A stretch of 64,000 nt of DNA from Cladophialophora immunda (taxonomy: Eukaryota; Ascomycota; Eurotiomycetes; Chaetothyriales; Herpotrichiellaceae). The stretch lies in assembly GCF_000835495.1 (NCBI RefSeq), contig NW_015622547.1:1302001-1366000 (forward strand), in the 5' to 3' direction. The notes under the pieces are model-generated. The model did no database searches. It was not told where the DNA came from and was given only the letters and a program-made list of their open reading frames with translations. Position numbers and translations under genes: made by a program. This document shows positions 11,913-22,890 of this stretch, one piece after another. Within the stretch, counting starts at the first letter, position 1. The number at the start of each line of letters is the position of its first letter.

Positions 11913-12830
11913 GCCCCAAGTGAGAAGCAGAGCACCCTCCCCTAACCTTCCTACTCCCTCTCGCTCCTCCCCATCCCCCTTTCGGGAACTATCCCTTTCT
12001 CTTGTTGAGAGGCGAAGCGCAGAAAAAGGTGGATTGAACTGGCGCTATTTTTCCCGTGCTTGCCCATTCTCCTTTTCTCCCTTTATTCACGCCCACCGCG
12101 GGCATGGACAGCACGCACGCACACACGCATCAGTTGGGATATGTCCACGAGGGATGGATGCCGTCGTTTTCCAATGCATGCATGCATGCATATCTTGGGA
12201 TGTGTGTTTTTTTGTCTCCTTCTTTTCCTAGTGGTTTTTTTCCCCAGCGCGGTTCGGCTGGCAGGGGAGGACGAGCATAGCGCAGCATAGCGCCACGGGC
12301 TGTTGTTGTTCCTGGGTGGCCGGCGGGGAATAGATTGTACCGCTATGTACAACACAACGTGATGCATCAACACTCACTACCTACCTACATACTCGGGGGT
12401 AGTTAGCTAGACATTTAGAGCTCGAGCACAAAATGAGAGAACATGAACACAGAACACGAACGTGAACATGAATATGAACAAGAAGCTTTACAAGCAGCTA
12501 CTATCTATGTATGCTATAGTATAGCTAGTATAGCTAGTATAGCTGGCTAGTTTGCTTGCTTGCTTGCTGGAATAGACGGATAGATTGATGGGCTCGCTCA
12601 CAAGACAGCGGACAGAGAGCAGATAGACAGGCAGACGGACAGACAAGGAGTAGGAAAAAAAGATGAATAGGGGTGTCGTAATTGCTTACTTCCCGTGCCT
12701 ATATACCCGGGGGTACCCCGTACATACATACCTAGGTACCTACGTATGGCATGGCATGGCGTACATACCTACCTACCTTGCTTCCTAGGTGCTCATTTCA
12801 CCGTTGGAGCGCTATGATGGCTCCAACGAC
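11913..12830. repeat. Convergent 3' spacer packed with short tandem repeats
   Basis: Space between the 3' ends of AGC1 (+) and FAN1 (-). It holds many microsatellite-like runs: ATGC repeats at 12174-12191 (self-complementary), degenerate GAACAT units at about 12440-12482, TATAGCTAG units at about 12520-12550, TTGC units at 12552-12568, GACA/GACG units at about 12604-12648, and CATAC/ACCT/GGCAT units at about 12715-12785. No coding potential. Confidence 0.8.
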
Positions 12831-15665
12831 TCACTCGGACCTGGTCTCGCCGGCCACCGCGTGGCACAGCTCGACCTTGACGCCCGCGGAGAGGAGGACA
12901 CTGATCCAAAGCCTCTGCGTGTCGCTCAGGCGGTCGTTCGCGGACTTGACTTCGGCGAAGAGGATTTCGCCCTTGGCTTGGTGTCGGGGTCCATCACTCT
13001 GAACTTGAGCATGGTCACCGTCGTCGTCGTCGTCGTCGTCACCGTTATCGCCACTCTGGTCCTGATCAGCCTGGCCACGAACCTTCCACAGCACCAGATC
13101 CGGCACGCCGCCGCCCCGGCTCTGATACTCCTGCGCCATGACCAGCATGACCGTGCCCAACGCCTGGCCCTCCCAGCAGCCCACCAGCTCCAAGAGATCG
13201 TCCTTTTCAAACTCGTCCCACCTCACTCCGACGATGCACGTCCGTCTCTCGTGCTCTTGTGCCCACACCCTCTGGACAATCTCTACAGCCTCGCCGTTCG
13301 AGATCTGATTGATCCGCGCCAGAATTTCCGGCATGCGGGCCGAAAAGAAACTGTCCGTGTGCAAATCGAGCGGACAGGTCTGATAGGCCGTCTGGAAGAC
13401 GTTGGGGATGTACGGATTGAAGAAGAGGATGTCGTAGAACAAAAGGCCGAAGATCGTTCGCAGGATCCCGCCCTCTGAGTGGTAGCCTTTGTAACCCAAT
13501 ACGTGACGATAGTGGGAGAGGCACATAGATTCGACGGAGACGGGGAGGTCGGTGTCCAGATGGTCAAGCCAGACTGTCTTGCTTCCAAGCATTGGATTAC
13601 TGGGTTGGTTGGGGAGAGAAGGGCGCTTGGTGTTATTGCTCGCCGCTGGATCGCCGTCCATAACCGTGTTGGCGCTATTCTTTCGACTAAACGTGAGATT
13701 TCGTGACGGTGTATCCTCGCGGCCTTGCTCAATTTTGATACCCACGACATCTCTCTCCACAGCTTTCCCAAGCTTCACATGTCCGAAGTCGTGCTGTTCC
13801 CGAAGTGGCACTCGTAACTGCTTTTCCAACTTCTTGACCCGCTTCTGCAGGTCATAGTGATAGATGACATGGCATTCTTTATCTTGAAGGCCCAGCTCAC
13901 AGGTCTTCAATGCGATGCGCTTCCAGTGCTTCTTATTTGCCTCGAAAGATCGGCCTTCATCGGCCGTGAGAGCATGCATGTAGTGTTCCTCCAACAGTGC
14001 TTTGCGTTGGTACCATGCACCTCTTCTGGCCGCGTGGAAGAGCCGTTGGTCCAATAGCTCGTTCAATAGTCCGTGCTCACGAAGATGCTCCTTGAACCGG
14101 GCAAGAGGGTGAAGGGCCTTATGCACAATACGCGTGTAAACCCAAGCTGGGCTGAAGCGACGTAGATAAGCACCCTCTCCACTCTCATAGACGCGGTCTT
14201 CCTTCCTCTGTTCTTCTGCCAGCAGGGCTTTCCACCGCGGATACACCGCCTCAAAGATCTCTTTTACTTCCTCCAGAGCTTTCCGGCCCGGCGTCCCGTT
14301 GAATTCAAGTATGTTGTCTATCCGGAACTGTGTGCGCAGACTGGCTTCGAATTCGAGGAGGAGAGCACGGGACTCGAAAATGGTGGTCGACCGGCTAACG
14401 ATGTACTCTGGGAAATTGCGGCGGGATATCTTCGCCAGGATCAAGGTCGTCAGGCTTTTCTCCGTCCATTCCGTGCTACGGTAGAAGACAAGATGGACAC
14501 GTTCGAAAAGCTTCAACGGGGTCAGAGAGAGTCGGATGCAACGTCCTGTCCGATCAAGTATTTTCTTCGTAAAGTGAGCGTCTCGATTGGCGCTCGAAGC
14601 GTTCGGGGTGCCAGGCCCACTGCTCTCCTCTCCGTCTTCATCATAGATCGACTGATTGTCCTCAGACATGGCACTCCCCGACTCCTGCGTCTCCGTACGT
14701 CTTAGTTCTTTGAAACCCAGACCAGCTTGCCTGCCGCTGGTGCGCCGGAAATTCTGCAACAGTTCTCGTTTGTTCTTGCCTTGGACTTTTGCCTGTTTAG
14801 CGAGCGTCTTCAATTCGTCTAAAAGTAAGAGACTGCTGGCCTCGTCGAGTGTTTTGATGTGTTCCGACGAACATTCTGCAAAAGTAAATGTCTCACCCAA
14901 AACCGTGCCTTCGGGAGGTTCCAATTCCCCCGGGTGGACACCAGGCGCTTCGTCTACGGCAGGTAGAAGTCTTTCCTTCTGCAACTCCGCGACGGCTGCC
15001 TCCATGTCTGCGACATCACTGTAATACTGAAGGTCTTTGACTCGGAACCATTTACTGGTCTTGCGAAGGAACAGCCGCACGTAGAGATATTGCGCTTCGT
15101 AGCTCAGTTGCCTCCATATGCCAAACAGACTCAACTCGGCTTCGTTGAAGAGATGCGCTTCCTCGTCGAGGACCGTGTCCAGAGCGAGGTTGAAGGCGTC
15201 CACGTAAATAGAGCTACGACCTCTGACCCAAGAGCGTGATTCAAGCCTCGATAATGTCGTGTCTTCATCTCGGCCATCTTGGTTGTCATGCGCGTATTCA
15301 CTTGCCTTGTAAGCCTCATAAGCCTCTATGGCTTCTTCATCCGTCTTGACCGGTGGCAGAGTAGCCTCCAACTGTGTTGCCCGTGGAGGATCAGAGCTAG
15401 GGTCTGCCCGTCCCTCCAGGCCGTTTTCTTCTCCCTCTTCTTCTTCCGAGTCTGGAATCTCATCCTTGATCCTCCTCTTCTGGGTAGACTTTTTGGGAGA
15501 CTCGCGCTTCGGACTGGCGGTGCCGGTCGATACAGCAGCCTTGAGTCGCTTCGCGGGCGGGGCGGGAAACTCTTCACCGTCATGAAAATTGGTGGATGGA
15601 GGGTGAGGGATTCTGGTTCCCATCAAGCGGTTGTGCATGGACGGCGACCTGGGCTCAAGAGCCAT
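12831..15665 (-). CDS. FAN1: FAN1-type structure-specific nuclease (VRR-NUC domain)
   Basis: Fanconi-associated nuclease 1 homologue, a 5' flap endonuclease/exonuclease in interstrand cross-link repair. Read as one exon it encodes 944 aa. Order: basic disordered N-terminus with a nuclear-localisation-like KKSTQKRRIKDEIPDSEEEE; SAP-like segment (DELKTLAKQAKVQGKNKREL) at about residue 285; TPR-like helical middle; C-terminal VRR-NUC domain with YKGYHSEGG, then PDL (D856) and the EVK signature (E905, K907) of the PD-(D/E)XK fold. The D856-E905 gap is 48 residues against 14 in human FAN1. It contains DDDDDDD from a (GAC)7 repeat at 13020-13040. Positions 13082-12999 have GTTCGT...TTCAG borders, are 84 nt long and stop-free, so this part may be an intron or exitron; removal leaves 916 aa. 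Confidence 0.93.
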   Translation of the reverse strand: MALEPRSPSMHNRLMGTRIPHPPSTNFHDGEEFPAPPAKRLKAAVSTGTASPKRESPKKSTQKRRIKDEIPDSEEEEGEENGLEGRADPSSDPPRATQLEATLPPVKTDEEAIEAYEAYKASEYAHDNQDGRDEDTTLSRLESRSWVRGRSSIYVDAFNLALDTVLDEEAHLFNEAELSLFGIWRQLSYEAQYLYVRLFLRKTSKWFRVKDLQYYSDVADMEAAVAELQKERLLPAVDEAPGVHPGELEPPEGTVLGETFTFAECSSEHIKTLDEASSLLLLDELKTLAKQAKVQGKNKRELLQNFRRTSGRQAGLGFKELRRTETQESGSAMSEDNQSIYDEDGEESSGPGTPNASSANRDAHFTKKILDRTGRCIRLSLTPLKLFERVHLVFYRSTEWTEKSLTTLILAKISRRNFPEYIVSRSTTIFESRALLLEFEASLRTQFRIDNILEFNGTPGRKALEEVKEIFEAVYPRWKALLAEEQRKEDRVYESGEGAYLRRFSPAWVYTRIVHKALHPLARFKEHLREHGLLNELLDQRLFHAARRGAWYQRKALLEEHYMHALTADEGRSFEANKKHWKRIALKTCELGLQDKECHVIYHYDLQKRVKKLEKQLRVPLREQHDFGHVKLGKAVERDVVGIKIEQGREDTPSRNLTFSRKNSANTVMDGDPAASNNTKRPSLPNQPSNPMLGSKTVWLDHLDTDLPVSVESMCLSHYRHVLGYKGYHSEGGILRTIFGLLFYDILFFNPYIPNVFQTAYQTCPLDLHTDSFFSARMPEILARINQISNGEAVEIVQRVWAQEHERRTCIVGVRWDEFEKDDLLELVGCWEGQALGTVMLVMAQEYQSRGGGVPDLVLWKVRGQADQDQSGDNGDDDDDDDGDHAQVQSDGPRHQAKGEILFAEVKSANDRLSDTQRLWISVLLSAGVKVELCHAVAGETRSE
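13020..13040 (-). repeat. (GAC)7 trinucleotide repeat inside FAN1
   Basis: Seven GTC units on the plus strand, read as seven Asp codons on the FAN1 coding strand, inside the catalytic core between the PD and EVK motifs. Confidence 0.95.
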
Positions 15666-16369
15666 GGGAGTTCCAAAAGTCCTTTCCCGACCTGAAAAGG
15701 GCAGGGAGCAGGCATAACACAGGGATTTGTGGGTGGAGGGCCGCTGTCCGGTGGGGGATGCGGCATTGAGAATGAAACGCGTCGAGATGACGCGCAGTCA
15801 CGCGGTCTCTGTTAAGGCGCCAGGTTATGGGATTGTTGGTTATGGGATGTTTGTGTCTGACAAGTAGAATTCGGGGCATCCGCCAATAAACTACTAGTGA
15901 TTGGGGAGCTCGGGCTGACATCAAAAAAATAAGGTGCTCAGTCTGACGGGAAAAGGGTCGCAGCAGATTTACTCAGAGCTCATCATGATGTACGAATGGT
16001 ACCTCGAGTGCCTAGGTATTTACTCTACCCTTGGACACAGTGGTGACCCTACCCTCATTAACAATATTAGCCATATCTGATATAGCGGCCACCTTGTTGC
16101 TATCAAGACAAAGCCTCCATACCGTGTCAGAGGTGCCACTTGCTACTGAACCAGATCTGCGCTGTCGACTCGACTCGACTCGACTCATACATAGTCAGAG
16201 GCTGGCGGATAATTGAAACAAGTGTACAGTCACACAGAGAATTTCTCGATCATAAAATTTTCGTATACCGTGTGGCATTACAGCTAACTAACATGTGATT
16301 GCTTCGGCACCATAAGTAGCTGAGCGTACTGCATCTGGACCCCCAACCCTCGTCCGGCGATCCAGCCGT
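15666..16369. other. Intergenic: FAN1 upstream region and carboxypeptidase 3' flank
   Basis: No gene seen. Contains four tandem GACTC units at about 16166-16187. The FAN1 promoter lies in 15666-15950. Confidence 0.55.
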
Positions 16370-18275
16370 CTACAATGGAGTTGTGCCAGTGTAGTTACCG
16401 TGCTGCGTCGAGAAGTCGCCCATTTGGGTCAGGCTCTTGATTCTACCCAGCAAAAACTCGAGCTGTCTGTACGCCGCGCCCGGGACGTATTGAGGAATCT
16501 CGTGACCCGCCATGTCGACAGTTACCCAGGTCAATCCTCTCTCGGTGTGCGTGGTACCCATGTATCCACCGCCGGCGACCAAGCCCACAGGTGTGGCGGG
16601 GATAGGCTGGTTGGTCGTTTCCTGAATGACAAACCCGATCGAGGGGTTGTAAGGCACGAAGAACTTGTCGGAGGGTTTCTTGGAGAAGCCTTGGGCACCG
16701 TTCCAGGTCATGTTGTTCAGGGTCATCAGCGTGCCGTTGGTCATGAGGAGGTAGTCCAACAGACCGCTGCCGACGATGACGTTGTTCGTAGATTCGATAA
16801 CATGTGGGAGGGCGCTGAAGGATGACGGGGGAGATTGGTCACCGTTGGGGAAGAGGCTGTCGTCACCACAGATCACGTAGTCGGTAGGAGGGGCGTGGAT
16901 CGCGGCTTGGACGTCGCTGCGGTTGAAGTAGTTGTTTGGTCCGTTGCCGAGAGATGGGAAGCCAAGTTCGTCGTTCAAGAACGGGCAGTAATCTGTCGGT
17001 GGTCGAACTTTGTGTCAGTGTTTGGTTCTTTGCATGGACACGAGGCGAAGGAGATGCCAGAGCAAGTCTCGTCCTACCTGTCAAGTGATAAAAGTTGAAA
17101 CAAGGGTTGACGTAGAGCTCAGCAAAAATGATATCCTCCCAGATGAAGCAATCTGTGGCAGCTCAAGTTAGCACCAAACAACGATCTCTAGAGTCACCTA
17201 CCTGGGTTTGAGGCGTTCACCGGTTCCTGGAATTTGCCCTTGGGTGGGAAGGTCAATGCATTCTCCATATACTCGATGTAGCCGCACTGCTCTGCCCGCT
17301 TGTTGATGGCGGCCACGAACGTGTCGTTGAGCGCGAAGACGTTGGCATAGTTGTTCATGTGCGTGGCGGCAGGCACTGTTGTCTAGGCGTCAGCTACACT
17401 GAACAATACTGGCGTCAGGATACACCTGGGCGCTTACCTTCGTTGAGCACCGAGTTAAGCCCAATACTAGGATCGTTGATTTGAATTCCAGCGACATTGT
17501 AAAAGTCGGTGTTGTTCTGATCAATCATATAGCTGGCAATGTATGGGATGTATTGTCCCGCATACGACTCGCCGGTGATGTAAACTTTCCTTCCCGTCAT
17601 GTTGAAGGTGGTCATGAAGTTTTTCCAGAAGCCAGCAAACTGTCTGCCAACGTCAACCTCGTTGTTGATCTTTGCTGGGGCTCCCTTTGCTGCAGGGGAG
17701 AAGCCGGTGCCAATCGGCTGGTCGACGTAGACCATGTTGGTAAGGTTCGTAAAGGAAAACGGGTTTGGCAATGGCGCGTAGGTGCCACTCTGCCATAGGA
17801 AGGGGCCATGTTCTTGCAGAAGGCCGTCGAGCGAGCTGCATCCAGGACCGCCGTTCAGCCAGATGGTGATCTCGTCCGACGCCTCAGGATTATCCGAGGG
17901 AAAGAACCAAAAGAACAGCTGGTTCTGGTTCGAGCTGTTCCCGTCAATGGACAGTGTGCCCGCATATGACTCGCCAATGTCAAAGTTGACGAGTGGAACT
18001 CCGGTGCCGTTGACGGCAAACTCTGCTCTCGTCAGTGCCCATTCCACCTTTGTGTGTCTCGAGTGTCAACCAGCGGACTCACTCTCGGTCTGGGACGTCA
18101 AGTAGCTCGACTGTTGTCGTTTCCTGAGCGAATGCACTGACCGGCGCTCTTGTGGTGGAGCCGGAGCTGGAGCTCTCTTGGCCAACTTCTGCGCAGCCAT
18201 CTTGTGTGGGTTCGACACAGACTGCGCAAACGCGCCAGCCGCCAGCGACGCGGTCAGAAGAGCGGTGAAATGCAT
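16370..18275 (-). CDS. Secreted serine carboxypeptidase, peptidase family S10
   Basis: Secreted (or vacuolar) enzyme removing C-terminal amino acids at acid pH. Exons 18275-18083, 18022-17438, 17375-17202, 17152-17078 and 16992-16370 give 549 aa; the four introns are 60, 62, 49 and 85 nt. Signal peptide [17 protein letters not shown], then a basic propeptide-like stretch ([15 protein letters not shown]). S10 hallmarks in order: [10 protein letters not shown] oxyanion segment, GESYAGQY with the nucleophile Ser, a catalytic Asp in SGLLDYLL, and the His in [10 protein letters not shown]. Many N-x-S/T sequons. The first acceptor was placed at 18023 because it restores TEKFAVNGT, the expected start of the mature domain, and sits just after a CTGAC branch site. 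Two AGATAG motifs lie about 200 bp upstream. Family certain; substrate preference not readable. Confidence 0.92.
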
Positions 18276-19417
18276 GGTGTCCAGATGCTTGCAAACCCAG
18301 GCGGAAGACGATGCCAAACAGCAGAGGCGTGGAGACCGCGACCCAGCAGAGTATTTATGGGCCACATGTCGACTGTGGGAGCTTCCTCTGAGCTACCTTG
18401 CACAGCAAATCTTCGCGCTACCAGTGGCAAGCTGTCGCATGACGCACTCATCCCAGAAGGCAGCAGCAAGATAGGAAGGTTGCATTGTCCAGTCGAGATA
18501 GCGCTGGTTCAAGGGTGCCTGACCAAAATGCTTGATAAAGCTTCATCCTGCTCGTTTGTGGGGGAAGGTGGATGCTCGCGGGACAATCATTGCTCTTTGC
18601 AGCAGGTCGAAGGATTCTACGCCTCATGCCTTGAAGGCATGTGCCGAGGGATGTAACTCGAGTATAGACAGGATGTGGATTGCCGCCTCGTAGCGAGTGA
18701 TTGCTAGTAGGGATTCCCAGGCAATGGACGGGTCATTGCCCTGCCGTAGTCGAGCTGCGTATGGCTGGATGATAGCCGCTGATCGGTGCATATCAAGCTT
18801 CATCAAGCGGAAATCCCCCGGATGGATACGTAAAGCCATCGGGGTCTCGTGCGCTCCTGCAATTGACTTCCTTCGAGAAAATGCAGAGAATGCATTCCTG
18901 TTCGTAGAGAGGAGAGAGTTGAAGCCCGTTTTGATTGCTGTTTGATTGACCGAACAAGTGCCTGTGAGTGACCTTGGTCCAATGATGACGGAGATGTTGG
19001 CTATAATCTTACGGGGCAGATTTGGGCCTGTGGCCAACACTCGCTCTGATCCCACGGTCCATTCATCCTACCATCCATCCATCCATTTACCCAGTTACAT
19101 TGGCTCTACACCAATCGGAAGAGGAAGAGGAACAGCCACAGTTCCTGGTCCTTCTCGCCTCTTTCCCTTCGGCGCCATCCGCATCGCCCGCTGCCCGCAG
19201 GCACGTGCAGGTTTGTCACATTGAGATTGCAAATCCCGTGCACAGGCAATCCAAGTAAGATTCGTCGAGTGCTCATTCAAATTACACTAGATAGTCGTCG
19301 AGGTGGACTTCCAATCACGGGGTATACATACACTCTCCTCCCAAAAGGACACAATAAAAGATAACAGCGGTTACGTCGCTTCAAAATCAACCTTCGTACT
19401 TTTGATCCGCCATCTCC
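18276..19417. other. Carboxypeptidase upstream region and permease 3' flank
   Basis: No gene recognised. A CATAAATA (TATA-like) element lies on the minus strand near 18352-18359, and two AGATAG motifs lie at 18469-18474 and 18496-18501. Confidence 0.55.
18469..18501 (+). promoter_or_regulatory. Pair of HGATAR (AreA/NIT2-type) motifs upstream of the carboxypeptidase
   Basis: AGATAG occurs at 18469-18474 and again at 18496-18501, 194-226 bp upstream of the carboxypeptidase ATG. Fungal AreA/NIT2 GATA factors activate nitrogen-scavenging genes through closely spaced HGATAR pairs. Only the motif match is seen; binding is inferred. Confidence 0.4.
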
Positions 19418-21271
19418 TCACACTTTGTTCAAGATTGCCTTGTCCATATCGGAGGCTGGGGCTGGCGAAATCCCGCTGCCCGAGTCGGAGCCCTCCTTGC
19501 CATCGATAACATTCTCATCTCTTCCCAGCATCATATGTTGGATGTTCACCTTCGGTCCGGTGAACCACTTGTGGGCGTCCACCACCCACCAGATCAGAAC
19601 AAACAGCATCGGCCCACCCCACACCAAACAGGTCCAGTTCATGAGCGACGCATCCAGATCCGAGCCTGTTACGCTGGGCAGGCAGAGGATGGGGATCATC
19701 AGCAGGGTGAAGGATGTCGATGCCACACCGATAGGATACGAGAATTTCCCAAGGTGCCATGGTCCGCGACGGAAGCGGTTGCCGACGAAGAAAGTTCGAA
19801 TGGTAATGGGAATGGTGAAGGCCACAAATGCGGCAATGGCGCCAACGCTGAAAATGGCGCCGATGGATGCCTCACCTCCAAAGAGGAGCAGAGTCAGAAG
19901 AATCCCCACCACGCAATTCAACCAGACGGCATTAACGGGGGTTTTGGTGATCGGGTTGACTTGCTTCCACAGATTGGAATACGGGAAACAATTATCACGG
20001 GCGTAAGCGAAGGTGACTCGTGATGCCGCGATCATGCAACCCTGGCCCATGGAGAAGCCGCAGACAATGGTCATGGAGAGCAGAGCCAGAGCCGTGTTCT
20101 TAGGTAGGATTTGCATCAGGTAGGATGCCCACGGCTGGCCGATATCTGAATCGAGGACGTCATCGATATTGATCACAGTATAAGCCACGACCAATTGCAA
20201 GAACCAACCCATGACACCGCCGATGCCAGAGGTCAGGACGATGGCCCGAGGGCTGGCAATATTCGCGTTGCTGCACTCCTCCGCAAGATGGAAAGGCGCA
20301 TCGTATCCCGACATGGTCCAGATGACGGCGATGAACGACATGAGTAGAGCGACCCCATTGGGAAAGTCCGTTCCCTCGTAGAAGTTGCCCCAGACGGTGC
20401 TGCTTTTGGTGAAACGAGGCAGTCCCTGGGACTCACGGTTGGTGGCCGCCGGAATCGTGATGATAGTGATGACCAATGCGATAATGTTGAACGTGCTCCC
20501 ATAGGAATTGAACGTCGCGATCCAGCGGGTGGGCATGGATGAGATGCAAGCATGGAGGATCATGATCAGGGTGGTCAGAAGGAATACTTGGTAGTTCTGG
20601 GGGATAAAGTCGGGATTTTGGATGGATCCGGCGGCGAGGATCATCGAGGCCAATGCGTAGTCGACTGAAGGCGCACCTGTGACTTGGACCAGCCAATTCG
20701 ACCAACCAGTGATCCAGGCAGCCAGGGGGCCATATCCTGGAGGAGCCAGCACGGCCGCGGCGTAGTACAGACCACCCGACGTGGGCATGGACGAGCACAG
20801 CTCAGCTGTATTTTTTGTTAGCCGTAGCACATGGGTAGTATCTTTCAAGCAACCAAACATGAGACGTACCCATGCCCATAGCAACACACTGGATGAAAGC
20901 CATAGCAATCAACCAACCCCAGACCATACCGGGCGTTCCAGCATAGCCCATGCCGTAATAGAGAGTGGAAGCGAAGGACGGAAGCAAGCCTAGGACGGCG
21001 AAAGAAACACAAAACGAGGTCCATAACGAGAATTCACGCTTGAATTCTGGGCTATTTGTGTGTTAGCATCGAAGTTGTGCGATCGGGGGCTTAGCAGCTT
21101 TGGAGGAACATACACGTAACCAAGCGCCGCGAGCACCTCCTCGTCGGCAGTCAACTCTCGATCAAATATGGGCACCTCGCCGCCCGCGAGCACAGATGTC
21201 ACAGGCTCTTCTGCAACCGACTTGCGGTGTCCTCCCTGCGAGGTGACGCTGGCATTCCGGTCTGCAGTCAT
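19418..21271 (-). CDS. Amino-acid/GABA permease, APC superfamily
   Basis: Plasma-membrane amino-acid transporter resembling fungal GABA/choline-type permeases. Exons 21271-21114, 21051-20870 and 20805-19418 give 575 aa; introns are 62 and 64 nt. The first junction (donor GTATGT, acceptor AATAG) restores LGYVPEFKREFSLWTSF and the second restores AMGMAELCSSMPTSGGLYYA, both conserved in this family. About 12 hydrophobic segments follow, e.g. LLTTLIMILHACIS, TIVCGFSMGQGCMIAASR and FSVGAIAAFVAFTIPITI, with soluble tails at both ends. The family signature SSMPTSGGLYYAAAVL and the motif SGYDAPFHLAEECSNA mark it as this clade. Neighbour to a secreted carboxypeptidase on the same strand. Substrate is inferred from the family only. 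Confidence 0.9.
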
Positions 21272-22890
21272 GATGGCGCCGGGATCGTGGATATGTTATA
21301 CGGGTGAAGTGGAATTTATCTGCATGTACAATGACGTCCAGGGACCAGATTCCGGCCGAGGTGTTCGAATGGGCTTCGTGGGTAGGCTGCGCGAGGGCAC
21401 CGATGCTCTCAGCAAGCGACCTAGCTGCGGGTGAGAAGATATGTTGAAGTACACACGAGGAAGACAACTTGGAGTGAGAGGCAATCAGCCCGTATTCATA
21501 GCAGAATGCCAACGGAGGGTTTTAATCAAGGCCTGCATCCCATCGCTAGCTGGGGTGAACAGAAAAAAGCAGAGCGAAGCAGGCGAGCCTCTCACAGCGG
21601 GTGAAATTGCCCAGGGCCTTGAGGCGAAGGGCATGAATTGGCCTCCGACAGACACCAGCTAGGCCTTAATCGGGTAACTTGATGCTGGTTATCGGGAGGG
21701 TGGAGTCTTTCTCCAGGAGCCCAGCATGGGCCATGACGAGGTGTGGCAGACATAGCATCGCATGGAGAGATTTTGATGAGAAAGCTGAATGGCTGGTGGT
21801 GGGCGAGGGAGAGATAAGACTAGGTCGGAGAGGGGACACGATGGGACAAGAGGGGACAAGACGAGGGGATGGCGACTTGTGGAGGGGGCGCAACCACTTA
21901 GGCATGCCTAGAGGCCAGCAAAGGGTCCGGCGGTGGGCGTCTCCGACGTCGCTAAAGCCTAAAGGGACCCGTAGTAGGCGAGCCTAACGAGACTCTGGAC
22001 CACTAGCAACAATTATCGCCGTGGCATGGGGCACCTGGGGCACCTGGGCAGATTGTCACTTGCAAGTTGCAATGCCACGCGACAATCTCATTGACTAACG
22101 ACCTGCGGCGAACACAGGCCCTCGCCTCCTCTGCCTCGATCCAGTATCATCCCAACATCAATTACTCGTATCTGGGTCTGGCACACCGTCTATCACAACC
22201 TCGCCTTATCAAGTCTGGTGGACTCGGTGCTCTCCAATGCGGTGATTATGTGTTGTGCTTACTTCACACTGGATATTCTCTTCTCGACGAGGAATGCTTC
22301 TGGAGCTCTCAGCACCATAATCATCCTCCGCCCACTGCGCCCTCGCCGGATATCGGACACAATTCCTGAAAGGTACAGAGGCCCTTGCGAGTAGATGGCA
22401 ATAGGGACAATAGATACAGGCCCACAGGTGCCCGATCAAGTGGCCTTGTGAGATCTTTTCTGAAGCCCATTTTGCCTCATGATAAGCTTCCTCCGCGCGA
22501 TCCGGTCTCCATGTCTGCTCCTATTTCAACATTTCTCTAACGACCTGGTGCTTTGCCTCGCTTCTTCACTTGAGCCATGTCTCGGGCTGCGTCGGTCGGC
22601 TCCCAGTTAACCCTCACCATCCAGGCTGCGTCGGTGATGGCTACTAGGACCACTATCTTTCAGGGGTGCGCCGCATCGCCCTGCCAGATCCGGAAAACGA
22701 GCGTCAATATCTCCAGGTTTCGCCAACCTCGCTCCCTGTCTAGCTCTACAATCATTGGCTTCTCCAGTGTGATATGCTTCTGTATACTCCGTATCATTAT
22801 GGCGTGTGACGGGGGTATCTCTTCTATTATGTATCTCGTTGTAAATTGCTTCTTGCGAACGGACATCGACGCTCTGCTCCTCGCTGCCAC
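21272..22890. other. 1.6 kb intergenic: permease upstream region
   Basis: No gene recognised. Contains HGATAR matches at 21689-21694 (minus) and 21812-21817 (plus), and a short tandem of GGGGCACCT at about 22027-22045. Open frames around 22577-22915 have no recognisable domain. Confidence 0.5.

Noticed and set aside
12789..13478. 229-codon plus-strand frame with a Val run
   Set aside because: Antisense of FAN1; the Val run is the reverse reading of the (GAC)7 repeat.
16166..16187. Tandem GACTC units, considered as a possible AP-1/Gcn4-like site cluster
   Set aside because: GACTC half-sites lack the TGA-C/G-TCA symmetry and the run lies in a 3' flank; a simple repeat is the better reading.
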